Shown here: positions 6,148 to 14,261 of the stretch, piece by piece
Position numbering within the stretch: position 1 is the first letter of the stretch
Layout: each line of letters opens with the position of its first letter
Assembly: GCA_012521895.1 (NCBI GenBank)
Contig: JAAYLK010000021.1
Location: 1 to 46,784, forward strand
Source of the DNA: Clostridiales bacterium
GTDB taxonomy: Bacteria > Bacillota > Clostridia > Christensenellales > Aristaeellaceae
Length of the DNA: 46,784 bases
Direction: 5' to 3'
Notes under the pieces: generated by a model
The model's input: only the letters and a program-made list of their open reading frames with translations
Database searches by the model: none
What the model was told of the DNA's origin: nothing
Position numbers and translations under genes: made by a program

Positions 6148-7533
6148 TCATTTGCCTCCAATCGTGACCTTGCAGCGCAGCTCCGGCCCGCCCACGCCCA
6201 CCGGCATGGGCTGCTTCTTGCCGCAAAAGCCGGAGGAAGCCCAGGAAAGCTTGTCAGACACCATGTCCACGGTCTTGAGCATGTCAAAGGCGACGCCGGA
6301 GATGGTGGTGTCAAAGATGGCCTTGCCCAGCTGGCCGTTTTTGATTTCGTAGCCGATGGTCACGCCAAACATGAACTCGCCCGTGGTGTCGGCCTGGCCG
6401 TTGTTGGTCTGGATTAAGTAGTAGCCGTCCTCGGTGGCGGCGATCATGTCGTTTAATTTGTTCAGCCCCGGGTGGATGGCGGTGTTGCGCATGCGGATGA
6501 GGGGCTCATCGTTGAAGGCGAAGGCGCGGGCGTTGCCCTGGGGCCGCATGTTGAAGTGGCGGCCCATCTCGCGGTTGACCATGTAGCCCACCAGCTTGCC
6601 GTTGCGGATGAGTTCGGCGTCCTCGGCCAGCACGCCCTCGTCATCCACGTAGACGGGTAGGGGGGCAGTCTCGCCAAAGGCGGTGTGGGCAAAGTCGGTC
6701 ATGGAGACCAGGGGGCTGGCCACCATCTGGCCCAGCATCGGCCCGGCGACCGAGCCCCCCAGGACCAGGTCGGCCTCCACCGTGTGGCCCACGGCCTCGT
6801 GCGCCAGGATGCCCGACAGGTCGCCGGACATGATGACGGTCTTCTCGCCCGCCTGGGCGAAGACGCCTTCGCGCTTCTTCATCAGGTGGTCGTAGAGCTT
6901 GTCAATCTCGCCGTGAAGGTCGCTGGGGTTTGAAAACACGGTGTCAAAGCTGCCCCGGCCGCCAAAGGCCTTGAAGACCTCCACCGGCATGCCGGTATCG
7001 GTGACGGCGTTGAGAATGACATAGATGTAGCTGCGCGGGGCCAGGATGTGCGCGGCATAGCCGTCAGAGGACAGGATTTGCTTCTCCATGGAGTCAGCGG
7101 ACACCACGACGGTGCGGCTGGTGAGGTGCTGGTATTTGTTCTTGATGTGCTCATCCAGGGGCAGCACATAGTCCAGGTAGCGCTTTTGCTCCACATCGGT
7201 GAAGTCCGCCTGGCGGGGCAGGGAGCCGCTCAAAATGCCGGGCAGGGCGCCCTTCCCAGGCTTGACGCGCTCATCCAGGAAGAGGGCGTTGTGGCTGGCG
7301 GTCTCCAGGGCTTTCTTGGCGGCAGCCTGGCTTAAATCGGCCGCGGAAGCGAAGCCGTACACGCCGTTGCGGTAGACGCGGGCGGACACGCCCTGGGAAT
7401 CGGCGCGGGTGTTCCCGACCAGGTTGCCAGAGAGCAGAACCACCCGCCGGGCCAGGCTGCGCTGGGCGCGCAGCTCGGAGTGCGCGCCGGGGGCGAAGCT
7501 GCCATGCAGGGAGGAGATGATGTCTGGAATCAA
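6148..7533 (-). CDS. TldD-like metallopeptidase catalytic subunit
   Basis: A 461-residue TldD family zinc protease. The HExxxH metal site is visible as LAHEAVGHTVEADLV. The C-terminal half has the family features RPQGNARAFAFNDEPLIRMRNTAI, YLIQTNNGQADTTGEFMFGV and the glycine-rich tail PVGVGGPELRCKVTIGGK. TTG at 7533 is proposed as start because AAGGAGG lies 7 bases before it. An ATG six codons further up (7551) has no ribosome binding site and contains the AAGGAGG inside its own second and third codons. Forms an operon with TldE. No short precursor-peptide gene was found nearby, so general peptide turnover is more likely than natural-product maturation. Confidence 0.87.
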   Translation of the reverse strand: MIPDIISSLHGSFAPGAHSELRAQRSLARRVVLLSGNLVGNTRADSQGVSARVYRNGVYGFASAADLSQAAAKKALETASHNALFLDERVKPGKGALPGILSGSLPRQADFTDVEQKRYLDYVLPLDEHIKNKYQHLTSRTVVVSADSMEKQILSSDGYAAHILAPRSYIYVILNAVTDTGMPVEVFKAFGGRGSFDTVFSNPSDLHGEIDKLYDHLMKKREGVFAQAGEKTVIMSGDLSGILAHEAVGHTVEADLVLGGSVAGPMLGQMVASPLVSMTDFAHTAFGETAPLPVYVDDEGVLAEDAELIRNGKLVGYMVNREMGRHFNMRPQGNARAFAFNDEPLIRMRNTAIHPGLNKLNDMIAATEDGYYLIQTNNGQADTTGEFMFGVTIGYEIKNGQLGKAIFDTTISGVAFDMLKTVDMVSDKLSWASSGFCGKKQPMPVGVGGPELRCKVTIGGK

Positions 7534-7573
7534 ATTGTGTTCCTCCTTCATAATGTTTTTATGCGAACAACTT

Positions 7574-7582
7574 ATTATAACA
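7574..7582 (-). promoter_or_regulatory. Extended -10 promoter for tldD-tldE
   Basis: Minus strand TGTTATAAT, a perfect TATAAT with the TGn extension, about 40 bases before the TTG start. The -35 region (CGGCAC) is poor, as is common for extended -10 promoters. Confidence 0.55.
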
Positions 7583-7648
7583 CAAGCCTTCTGCCTGTGC
7601 CGGAAATGGGCGTATAAGCGCCGTAAACCTTTTGTAAACCCAGGGGTT

Positions 7649-8611
7649 TTACAGCAGCTGGCTCATGAAACCAAAGATGAGGTCATCCCCGCCGGGCAGG
7701 CCTTCGTGGGCGAAGTCGGGCCAGAGGTGGTAGTTCTTTTTGGCGGTGATCTTGTTGTAGGCCGCGAACTGGGTGGAAGGTGGGCAGACGGTGTCCATGA
7801 GGCCGGTCAGCATCAGGGTTTCGCCCTGGATAAGGCGCGCCAGGTGCTGCAGGTCGATGTAGCCCAGCTTGGTGAAGACTTCGTCCTCGCGCAGGTGGCG
7901 GGGGTCAAAGCGGCGGAAGTAGTCGCGCAGTTCGTTGTAGGCGGCGACGGCCAGGTCCATGTTCCACACGCGGCGGTAATCGCACATGAAGGGGTAGACC
8001 GGGGCCAGCCTGGCAATCCGCGGCTCCAACGAAGCGCAGGCCAGGGTGAGGGCGCCTCCCTGGCTGCCGCCGGTGGCGCCGACGCGGGTGTCGTCCACCT
8101 GGGGCAGGGCCATCACGATGCGCGCCAGTTGGGCGGCGTCTAGAAAGAGGGCGCGGGTTAAAAGCTTGTCCGGGTCCGGGTCGTCCAGGCCGCGGATGAT
8201 TTGGCCGTTTAAGGTGTTGCCCAGCACGCCGCCCACGTCCTGGGACTTGCCGCCCTGGCCGCGGCAGTCCATGGCCGCCACCACAAAGCCGGCCTGGGTG
8301 TAGGCCAGGTGGTGCATCCAGTCGCCGGAGTCCCCGGAGTAGCCATGGAATCTGACCAGGCCCGGGCGTTTTCCTTCCATCCTGGGAATAAGCAGCTTGG
8401 CGTAGACCCGCGCTCCGCCCACGCCTGTAAAATACAGGTCGAAGCAGTCCACCCCGGGGGCTTTGAAGGCGGCGGGTGTGGCTTCATAGCCCGTGCCCAG
8501 GGCGTGCATCTCCCGGATGCCCCGCTCCCAGTATTCCTTGTGGTCGTCCGGTTTGGGGTTGGTTCCCTGGTAGACGAGCAGTTGTTCCAGCGGCATCTCA
8601 AATACGGGCAT
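7649..8611 (-). CDS. CE7-family acetyl esterase (acetylxylan esterase / cephalosporin-C deacetylase)
   Basis: A 320-residue alpha/beta hydrolase with all CE7 hallmarks in order: the RGQ motif (DCRGQGGKSQD), the nucleophile motif GGSQGG with catalytic Ser, an Asp in GLMDTVCPP, and the HE motif with catalytic His (FAHEG). Family members remove acetyl groups from xylo-oligosaccharides and other small acetylated substrates in the cytoplasm, usually as ring-shaped hexamers. No signal peptide is present, in line with an intracellular role after oligosaccharide import. AGGAGG precedes the ATG. No glycoside hydrolase or sugar transporter lies nearby, so the natural substrate remains open. Confidence 0.9.
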   Translation of the reverse strand: MPVFEMPLEQLLVYQGTNPKPDDHKEYWERGIREMHALGTGYEATPAAFKAPGVDCFDLYFTGVGGARVYAKLLIPRMEGKRPGLVRFHGYSGDSGDWMHHLAYTQAGFVVAAMDCRGQGGKSQDVGGVLGNTLNGQIIRGLDDPDPDKLLTRALFLDAAQLARIVMALPQVDDTRVGATGGSQGGALTLACASLEPRIARLAPVYPFMCDYRRVWNMDLAVAAYNELRDYFRRFDPRHLREDEVFTKLGYIDLQHLARLIQGETLMLTGLMDTVCPPSTQFAAYNKITAKKNYHLWPDFAHEGLPGGDDLIFGFMSQLL

Positions 8612-8644
8612 GGTGTCCTCCTGAACAAAGATTATCCTATGCGT

Positions 8645-9232
8645 TTAAATGTTGGTAGTATTCAGAATCGGCTCAACATAATTGACCCATTCAACGGTAT
8701 ATTCTTTACCAATGGCTTCGCCGACTTTTTCTATATATTGCTGGATAACTTTCTTTGCTCTCTCCTGCCCTTGCATCAATAGACTGCGGTTCGCACCGGC
8801 ACTTTGCAGCATATCGTCCTGCGCAAGCGCCAATGTTTTCAGCTTTTCTGCTGTTGAAAAACCACCGGGCAGATTGCTTTCTGCATACTCTTTGATGGAG
8901 TTCTCATCAAAATCAATGCCTAAAATTTCTGCTTCTGGGATTGTAACCTTTACAAGCCCATTGGCATCGGGCTTAGTAATTGAAACTTTACTGGCATCTA
9001 CACCAATTTTTACGATCCCACCATACTCCAACCAGATTTTCTTAAACCCGATGCCGAAGATAATGCCATCATCTACTTTTTCTGCGACATTATGGTAATA
9101 ACCTTTCAAGCTCGCTAATTCACAGATGGTCCTGAGTTGAGGGAAACCGCTGTCCTTTACTGGCGCTCTGCACCCGGCCAGAGTTATGACGAGAACCAGT
9201 AACAAGATGCCAATTGATACCATTCTTTTCAT
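8645..9232 (-). CDS. DUF4230-like lipoprotein
   Basis: A 195-residue protein starting with a lipoprotein signal: basic start, hydrophobic stretch and lipobox LAGC (VLVITLAGCRAP), so it is probably anchored to the outer face of the membrane. The body (ICELASLKGYYHNVAEK.......WLEYGGIVKIGVDASKVSI) resembles the DUF4230 family. The function of that family is not known to me. The start is uncertain: ATG 9232 gives a standard 20-residue signal and lies just after the upstream stop, while in-frame ATGs at 9244 and 9259 overlap the preceding gene. It is a diverged tandem copy of the next gene. Base composition is clearly more AT-rich than its surroundings, suggesting recent acquisition. Confidence 0.7.
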   Translation of the reverse strand: MKRMVSIGILLLVLVITLAGCRAPVKDSGFPQLRTICELASLKGYYHNVAEKVDDGIIFGIGFKKIWLEYGGIVKIGVDASKVSITKPDANGLVKVTIPEAEILGIDFDENSIKEYAESNLPGGFSTAEKLKTLALAQDDMLQSAGANRSLLMQGQERAKKVIQQYIEKVGEAIGKEYTVEWVNYVEPILNTTNI

Positions 9233-9236
9233 AATT

Positions 9237-9830
9237 CTATACATCCCCGTTCGTTTCATTCCACGTTATTTTATATCCTTCAGATTGAATCAACGGTAAA
9301 GTCAACGCTTCTATAATTGACCTGAGGTTTTCTTTTGCGGTTCTCATAAGTTCCGGAGTATCAGAAGATTTTGCGATTGCATCATTTTTGCTGTCCACTA
9401 TGGCTGTTTTCAAATCTGCGCTAAAACTATCCGGTATGAAATCAATCGAATTTGGGTCAATCACAACTTCCAAAATTTTCACTTCCGGTAAGAGGATGTT
9501 CACTGATTTTTCAGCTGGATTGACTTCAAAGTTGATGTCGTCCATCTGAATACCGACTTTAAGTACGGAATTGTACAAGATAAAATAATGGGGTTTATCA
9601 CTGTCTTGATGATTTACTGTTGCGATGCCGTTGTAAACAAGTTCTGATGTTGATAGTTCATCCAGGCTCAATGCTTCTATTAAGCTGCTTGCAAAACGCG
9701 TTTTGATGCGATTGCTTCTAACTGCTCGACCGGAGATGAATGAAACTGTAAGAACAACGGCAATTGCCAAAATCAACCATTTTTTTGGCGCTTTCTTAAG
9801 AGCGTTCTTAAACCAAGCTTTTTTTTCCAT
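9237..9830 (-). CDS. DUF4230-like membrane-anchored protein
   Basis: A 197-residue protein with one N-terminal transmembrane segment (WLILAIAVVLTVSFISG, about residues 18-34) after a Lys-rich start, and the remainder outside. It shares its layout with the downstream lipoprotein: a first part ending in a signal-like YNSVLKVGIQMDDINFEV, then NILLPEVKILEVVIDPNSIDF matching VTIPEAEILGIDFDENSIKE in the neighbour, and a C-terminal AKENLRSIIEAL..SEGYKITWNE matching the neighbour's end. These shared positions make them paralogues. AAAGGA lies upstream of the ATG. AT-rich codon use sets this pair apart from the rest of the window. Confidence 0.72.
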   Translation of the reverse strand: MEKKAWFKNALKKAPKKWLILAIAVVLTVSFISGRAVRSNRIKTRFASSLIEALSLDELSTSELVYNGIATVNHQDSDKPHYFILYNSVLKVGIQMDDINFEVNPAEKSVNILLPEVKILEVVIDPNSIDFIPDSFSADLKTAIVDSKNDAIAKSSDTPELMRTAKENLRSIIEALTLPLIQSEGYKITWNETNGDV

Positions 9831-9845
9831 TTGTCCACTTTCCTT

Positions 9846-9947
9846 TTAACTGATTGAGATAAACCTTACTCTGCTCAACACAAATAACAATACGCTGATA
9901 ATCAAAATGATTACAGCGAGTATGAGCAATACCTTCTTTATCTTCAT
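9846..9947 (-). CDS. Small single-helix membrane peptide (33 residues)
   Basis: A short ORF beginning MKIKKVLLILAV and ending VLSRVRFISIS: three Lys near the start, about 20 hydrophobic residues, then a positively charged tail. It ends 15 bases before the DUF4230-like gene and reads in the same direction, so the three may form one unit. The ribosome binding site is weak (GAAAGTG about 6 bases upstream). The strictly charged-hydrophobic-charged pattern supports it as real. It could be a membrane partner of the two neighbouring proteins. No homologue is recalled. Confidence 0.5.
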   Translation of the reverse strand: MKIKKVLLILAVIILIISVLLFVLSRVRFISIS

Positions 9948-10133
9948 TGGTTTCACTTTCTGACAGATAAATGTATTTTGCTGTAGTTTATCACAAGTCT
10001 GATCTATCTCATAACATGATGTGTAAATTTCGCGAGGGTTTAGTGAGTTTGATCCAAACGCAACATCCTGTTTTCTAATGTGCTGTAAGGCTGTACTCGC
10101 TCTGCGTTGTGACTAAGGTTTTTTGAAGGGGGT

Positions 10134-10169
10134 GTGGGGGAAGGCTTTTTTCAAAAAGCCTTCCCCCAC
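10134..10169. repeat. Perfect 17-base-pair palindrome in the 256-base gap between the DUF4230 unit and alaS
   Basis: GTGGGGGAAGGCTTTTT (10134-10150) pairs perfectly with 10153-10169 across a two-base centre. Near-symmetric outer sequence (AAGGTTTTTTG on the left, CAAAAAACTTG on the right) extends it imperfectly. It lies past the alaS stop, but no uninterrupted T-run follows the stem in the minus direction, so it is not a standard terminator. It may be a copy of a dispersed palindromic repeat. I see nothing else in 9948-10133. Confidence 0.75.
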
Positions 10170-10203
10170 AAAAAACTTGTTAACTTATTTACTCACTTGA
10201 CTC

Positions 10204-12225
10204 TCAGACGCCAATAACCGCCCTGATCCTTCTAACCCCGGCAGACGACGCCTCTTCCTTTTGAATCTTGAAGCTGCCGAGCTCACCGGTGGTGTTGGCG
10301 TGGGGGCCGCCGCAGATTTCTTTGGAGAAATTGCCCATGGAGTAGACCTTGACCTTGTCGCCGTAGCGGTCTTCAAACAGGCCGATGGCGCCGCTGTCCT
10401 TGGCTTCGTCCACGGTCATTTCGGTAAAGGAGATGGGCGCGTCGGCCTTGATGGCGTCATTGACGAGGGCTTCCACCTGCTGGACTTCCTCGGGGGTCAT
10501 CTTGCGGCCAAAGGTGAAGTCAAAGCGCAGGCGCTCGGCGGTGATGTTGGAGCCCTTCTGGTGGACTTCTTCGCCCAAAACCTGGCGCAGGGCCGCCTGC
10601 AGAAGGTGGGTCGCGGTGTGCAGCCGGGTGGTCTGCTCGGAGTTGTCGGCCAATCCGCCTTTGAAGCGCTGCTCCGCGCCGGCCTGGCTGGTCTTCTGAT
10701 GCTGCTTGAAGCGCTCTTCAAAGGCATCCTGGTCTACCTTAAGGCCATGCTCGCGCGCCAGTTCCATGGTGATTTCCACCGGGAAGCCGTAGGTGTCATA
10801 GAGCTTAAAGGCGTCCCGGCCGGGGATGGTCTTCATGCCCTTCAAGTGGTTTTCCAGCTTGCCGCGGAAGATCTCAAGGGTGGTGAAGGCCTCGTCCAGC
10901 TTTTTGAATTCCTCAATCATGGGGAGAAGCTCGGGCATGGGGCGCAGGGTGGAGCCCACATTCTTGGCGGCCTCCCGCGCCTGGTTGATGTTCTGGATGA
11001 CCTCAGGCGTGAAGAGGGTCTCCTTCATGGTGTCGCGCAGCCTGGTGAAATCGCTGATGGCGCTCTCCATGCGGTGGAGGACTTTATCAAACTCGCGCAT
11101 GCCCTGGCTGAGGGTGCGGGCAAAGCGCTTTTCTTCAAGCAGCAGCTGCTCCAGCACGAAGGAGCGGTTGGCCCTGAGCTCCGGGTAGACGTCCTGGTAC
11201 TGGTCGATGATGACGATGGCGATTTCCGCGGTGAAGTCATCGGGGAGGCCCAGCTGCATGCCATGGCGGACGGCGCGGCGGATGAGGCGGCGCAGGACAT
11301 AGCCCTGGTCTACGTTGGACGGCGGCACGCCCCGGGGATCGCCCAGGATGAAGGTGGCGGTGCGCATGTGGTCGGCGACGACGCGGAAGGAACGCAGGGT
11401 GTCCTCATCAGCGCCCTGGTAGGTTTTGCCGGACAGCTCCTCAATTTTGGCAATGATGTTGGAAAACAGGTCGGTCTCATAGACGGAGTCCTTGCCGGTG
11501 AGGACGAGGATGGTGCGCTCCAGGCCCATGCCGGTGTCCACGTTCTGCTGGGAGAGGGGAACGTAGGAGCCGTCCTGTTGCTTGTTGTACTGCATGAAGA
11601 CGTCGTTCCAGATTTCCAGGTAGCGCCCGCAGGAGCAGGCCGGGGAGCAATCAGGGCCGCAGGGCTCCTGGTCACGGACGATAAACATCTCGGTGTCCGG
11701 GCCGCAGGGGCCGGTGAGGCCGGCAGGCCCCCACCAGTTGTTCTCCTTGGGCAGGAAGAAAATCTGCTCGGGCTTGGCGCCGGCTTTGACCCAGAGGTCA
11801 AAGCTCTGGGTATCGCGGGGGGCGTCCTCGTCGCCTTCAAAGACGGAGAAGGCCAGCTTGTCGGGGTCCAGGCCCAGCCAGTCCTTGGAGGTGAGGAACT
11901 CCCAGGACCAGGGGATCATCTCGTCCTTGAAATAATCGCCCAGGCTCCAGTTGCCCATCATCTCAAAGAAGGTGAGGTGGCTCTTGTCGCCCACGTCGTC
12001 AATGTCGCCGGTGCGCACGCACTTTTGCACGTTGGTGAGGCGGTTGCCGGCGGGGTGCTTCTGGCCCATGAGGTAGGGCACCAGCGGGTGCATGCCCGCG
12101 GTGGTGAAGAGGACGGTGGGGTCGTTTTCGGGGATGAGGGAGGCCGAGGGGATGACGCTGTGGCCCTTCTGAACGAAAAACTCGATGAAGAGGCTGCGCA
12201 GCTGTTTGGCGGTGATGTTTTTCAT
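10204..12225 (-). CDS. alaS: Alanyl-tRNA synthetase lacking the C-terminal C-Ala domain
   Basis: A 673-residue class II synthetase that charges tRNA-Ala. Motif 1 lies around FTTAGMHPLVPYLMG, motif 2 in RLTNVQKCVRTGDIDD....FFEMMGNWSLGDYF, and motif 3 in VDTGMGLERTILVLTG. The editing domain is complete with HTATH (near residue 536) and CGGPH (near residue 636), the zinc-type residues that remove mischarged serine and glycine. The protein ends at AGVRRIRAVIGV, just where the DHHA1/C-Ala region normally begins; standard bacterial AlaRS is about 870-880 residues. The frame ends in a clean stop and no further homologous frame follows, so this looks like a natural short form. Start: AAAGGA before ATG 12225. 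It follows three M42 peptidase genes with a 13-base gap. Confidence 0.9.
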   Translation of the reverse strand: MKNITAKQLRSLFIEFFVQKGHSVIPSASLIPENDPTVLFTTAGMHPLVPYLMGQKHPAGNRLTNVQKCVRTGDIDDVGDKSHLTFFEMMGNWSLGDYFKDEMIPWSWEFLTSKDWLGLDPDKLAFSVFEGDEDAPRDTQSFDLWVKAGAKPEQIFFLPKENNWWGPAGLTGPCGPDTEMFIVRDQEPCGPDCSPACSCGRYLEIWNDVFMQYNKQQDGSYVPLSQQNVDTGMGLERTILVLTGKDSVYETDLFSNIIAKIEELSGKTYQGADEDTLRSFRVVADHMRTATFILGDPRGVPPSNVDQGYVLRRLIRRAVRHGMQLGLPDDFTAEIAIVIIDQYQDVYPELRANRSFVLEQLLLEEKRFARTLSQGMREFDKVLHRMESAISDFTRLRDTMKETLFTPEVIQNINQAREAAKNVGSTLRPMPELLPMIEEFKKLDEAFTTLEIFRGKLENHLKGMKTIPGRDAFKLYDTYGFPVEITMELAREHGLKVDQDAFEERFKQHQKTSQAGAEQRFKGGLADNSEQTTRLHTATHLLQAALRQVLGEEVHQKGSNITAERLRFDFTFGRKMTPEEVQQVEALVNDAIKADAPISFTEMTVDEAKDSGAIGLFEDRYGDKVKVYSMGNFSKEICGGPHANTTGELGSFKIQKEEASSAGVRRIRAVIGV

Positions 12226-12238
12226 GTTTGTTCCTTTA

Positions 12239-13237
12239 TTATGCGAGGTCCACAAATTGCAGCAGCACCTTCAGCGCGCCTTCCATGTCGCGCATGTCGA
12301 TGACCTCGTTGGCAGAGTGTACGTAGCGGCAGGGGATGGAAAGGGTGCCGGTGGGCACGCCCCCGCGGCTTAGCTGGATGGCGCCGCCGTCAGTGCCGCC
12401 AAAGGCCAGCACTTCGCGCTGGACGGCGACGCCGGCGAGGTCGGCGGCTTCAAACAGCTTTTCGCGGACGGCGGGGCTGGCAATCATGCTGCGGTCCATG
12501 ATTTTGACGGCCGGGCCCTGGCCCAGTTTGACGGCGGGCAGTTTGGTCTCGGGCGTGTCGCCCCAGGCGGTGACGTCCAGCGCCAGGCCGATGTCGGGCT
12601 CCACGGTGTAGGCGGCCACCTTGGCGCCGCGCAGGCCGACTTCCTCCTGGGTGGAGAAAACGCCGACGATGTTGTGCTTCTGGCCTTCGGCGTACATGAG
12701 CAGTTCGCACAGCAGGGCGCAGGCGCAGCGGTCGTCCATGGCGGGGGAGGCCACCTTGTGCTTGCCCAGGGCGGTGAAGTCCGGGGCGTAGACGGCCATG
12801 TCGCCGATGGAAACCAGCTTTTCGGCCTCCTCGCGGCTCTCGGCGCCGATGTCCACAAAGAGGTCGGACAAGTCGGGCGTTGATTTGTTCTTGGTGTTGG
12901 GCTCCAGGGCGCACACGCCGGGCAGGCCGTCCTTGAAGACAACTTTGCGGCCGCGCACAAAGAGGGGGCTGATGCCGCCCACGGCGTTCACGCGCAGGAA
13001 ACCTTCTTTTTCGATGTCCGTCACCACCAGGCCGATGTGGTCCATGTGCGCGGAAATCATGATGGTCTTGGCGTTTTCATCGGTGCCGAATTTTTCGACG
13101 ATGAGGTTGCCCAGGGCGTCGGTCTTCATGCTGTCGACATGGCCTTCCAGCAGCTCGCGCACGGCGTCGGCCACGGCGCTTTCATGCCCGGAGGGGCCGT
13201 AGGCAGCCAGCAAAATCTGCAAAGTATCCCGTAACAT
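12239..13237 (-). CDS. M42 family aminopeptidase, copy 3 of a tandem trio
   Basis: A 332-residue cytoplasmic metallo-aminopeptidase of the M42 (TET/FrvX/glutamyl aminopeptidase) family. The two-metal site is intact: His in SAHMDHIG, bridging Asp in ASPAMDDRC, catalytic and metal Glu pair in STQEEVGLRG, Asp in GLALDVTAWGDTP, and His in YVHSANEV. Such enzymes form dodecameric tetrahedral particles that trim short peptides. ATG 13237 is preferred over 13243 because GGAGG lies 8 bases before it. Located 16 bases after the second copy and 13 bases before alaS, within one likely operon. Confidence 0.9.
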   Translation of the reverse strand: MLRDTLQILLAAYGPSGHESAVADAVRELLEGHVDSMKTDALGNLIVEKFGTDENAKTIMISAHMDHIGLVVTDIEKEGFLRVNAVGGISPLFVRGRKVVFKDGLPGVCALEPNTKNKSTPDLSDLFVDIGAESREEAEKLVSIGDMAVYAPDFTALGKHKVASPAMDDRCACALLCELLMYAEGQKHNIVGVFSTQEEVGLRGAKVAAYTVEPDIGLALDVTAWGDTPETKLPAVKLGQGPAVKIMDRSMIASPAVREKLFEAADLAGVAVQREVLAFGGTDGGAIQLSRGGVPTGTLSIPCRYVHSANEVIDMRDMEGALKVLLQFVDLA

Positions 13238-13253
13238 TGTCATTTCCTCCGTC

Positions 13254-14261
13254 TTATAAACTGTTTAGGAAGGCCCGGGCAAGCTCGCCCTGCGCCTGAA
13301 TGTCCGAAAGCTTGGCCACGTTGTTGCCCGAGTGGATGTAGCGGCAGGGGACGGACAGCACGCAGGTCCTGGCGCCCTTGCCGGTTTGCTGGAAGCTGCC
13401 CGCGTCATTGCCGCCGGTGATGGCGCGCTTGATTTGGTGCGGGATGCCCTGTTCGCGGGCGACGTCCTGCATCTTCACAAACAGCTCACGGTCGGCGATG
13501 CTGGCATGGTCCATGAAGCTGATGGCCACGCCCTCGCCGGGTCTGACCACCTGGAAGCGGGAGGGCGTCTCGCCCAGGTCGTTGCCGGCGGTGCCTTCCA
13601 GGATAATGGCGATGTCCGGCTGGATGTGGAAGGCGGCGCCCTGGGAGCCGCGCAGGCCGACCTCTTCCTGGGTGACAAAGACGCAGCACAGGTCCCCGGC
13701 GTAGTCGCTCTTCAAGACTTCCAGCAGGTTCAAGCAGCCGACCCGGTCATCCAGGGCACGGGCGGCGACAAAGCCGTCGCCAAACTCGGTGTAGGGCGTG
13801 TCAAAGACGGCGTAGGTGCCCAGGGGGCAGAGCTTTTCGGCCTCCTTGCTGTCCTTGGCGCCGATGTCGATGAAGAGGTTGTCATAGTCCAGCACGCGCT
13901 CGCGGTCGGCCGGGGTTTGCAGGTGGATGGCCATGGCGCCGATGACGCCTTTTGTGCGGTCCTTGCCCAGGGCCACCCATTTGCTGACAACCACGCGCGG
14001 GTCCACCCCGCCGATGGGGCGGAAGCGCAGCATGCCGTCCTCCGTGTGCCCGGTGACGATGAAGCCGATTTCATCCATGTGGGCGGCGAAGGTGACGCTG
14101 GGCTTGCGGGCGTCGGTGCCCTTCTTGCGGGCGACCACGTTGCCGCTGCGGTCGATGCTGACATCATCGCAGAGCTTTATGGCGGCTTCCTTGATGAGCG
14201 CCCTTACCTCGTGTTCCGCGCCGGAGGGGCCAAAGGCCTCACACAGTGTTTTCAGGTCCAT
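13254..14261 (-). CDS. M42 family aminopeptidase, copy 2 of a tandem trio
   Basis: A 335-residue M42 peptidase. Metal and catalytic residues are present: AAHMDEIG, ARALDDRVG, VTQEEVGLRG and YIHSGNNV. The fourth ligand position has Glu rather than Asp (AIILEGTAGNDLGE), a variation also accepted in this family. Its ATG overlaps the end of the upstream copy by 10 bases, implying translational coupling. The three copies differ widely outside the active site, so they are old paralogues with probably different peptide preferences rather than a recent duplication. Confidence 0.9.
   Translation of the reverse strand: MDLKTLCEAFGPSGAEHEVRALIKEAAIKLCDDVSIDRSGNVVARKKGTDARKPSVTFAAHMDEIGFIVTGHTEDGMLRFRPIGGVDPRVVVSKWVALGKDRTKGVIGAMAIHLQTPADRERVLDYDNLFIDIGAKDSKEAEKLCPLGTYAVFDTPYTEFGDGFVAARALDDRVGCLNLLEVLKSDYAGDLCCVFVTQEEVGLRGSQGAAFHIQPDIAIILEGTAGNDLGETPSRFQVVRPGEGVAISFMDHASIADRELFVKMQDVAREQGIPHQIKRAITGGNDAGSFQQTGKGARTCVLSVPCRYIHSGNNVAKLSDIQAQGELARAFLNSL

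Noticed and set aside
4851..8611. TldD/TldE as part of a peptide natural product cluster
   Set aside because: No short precursor gene, modifying enzyme or exporter was found next to the pair.
10134..10169. Standard Rho-independent terminator of alaS
   Set aside because: The stem is strong but is not followed by a T-run in the direction of alaS transcription.
10261..12303. 680-residue open frame opposite alaS
   Set aside because: It mirrors the alaS gene, has no recognisable domain and no ribosome binding site. GC-rich genes here produce many such long antisense frames.
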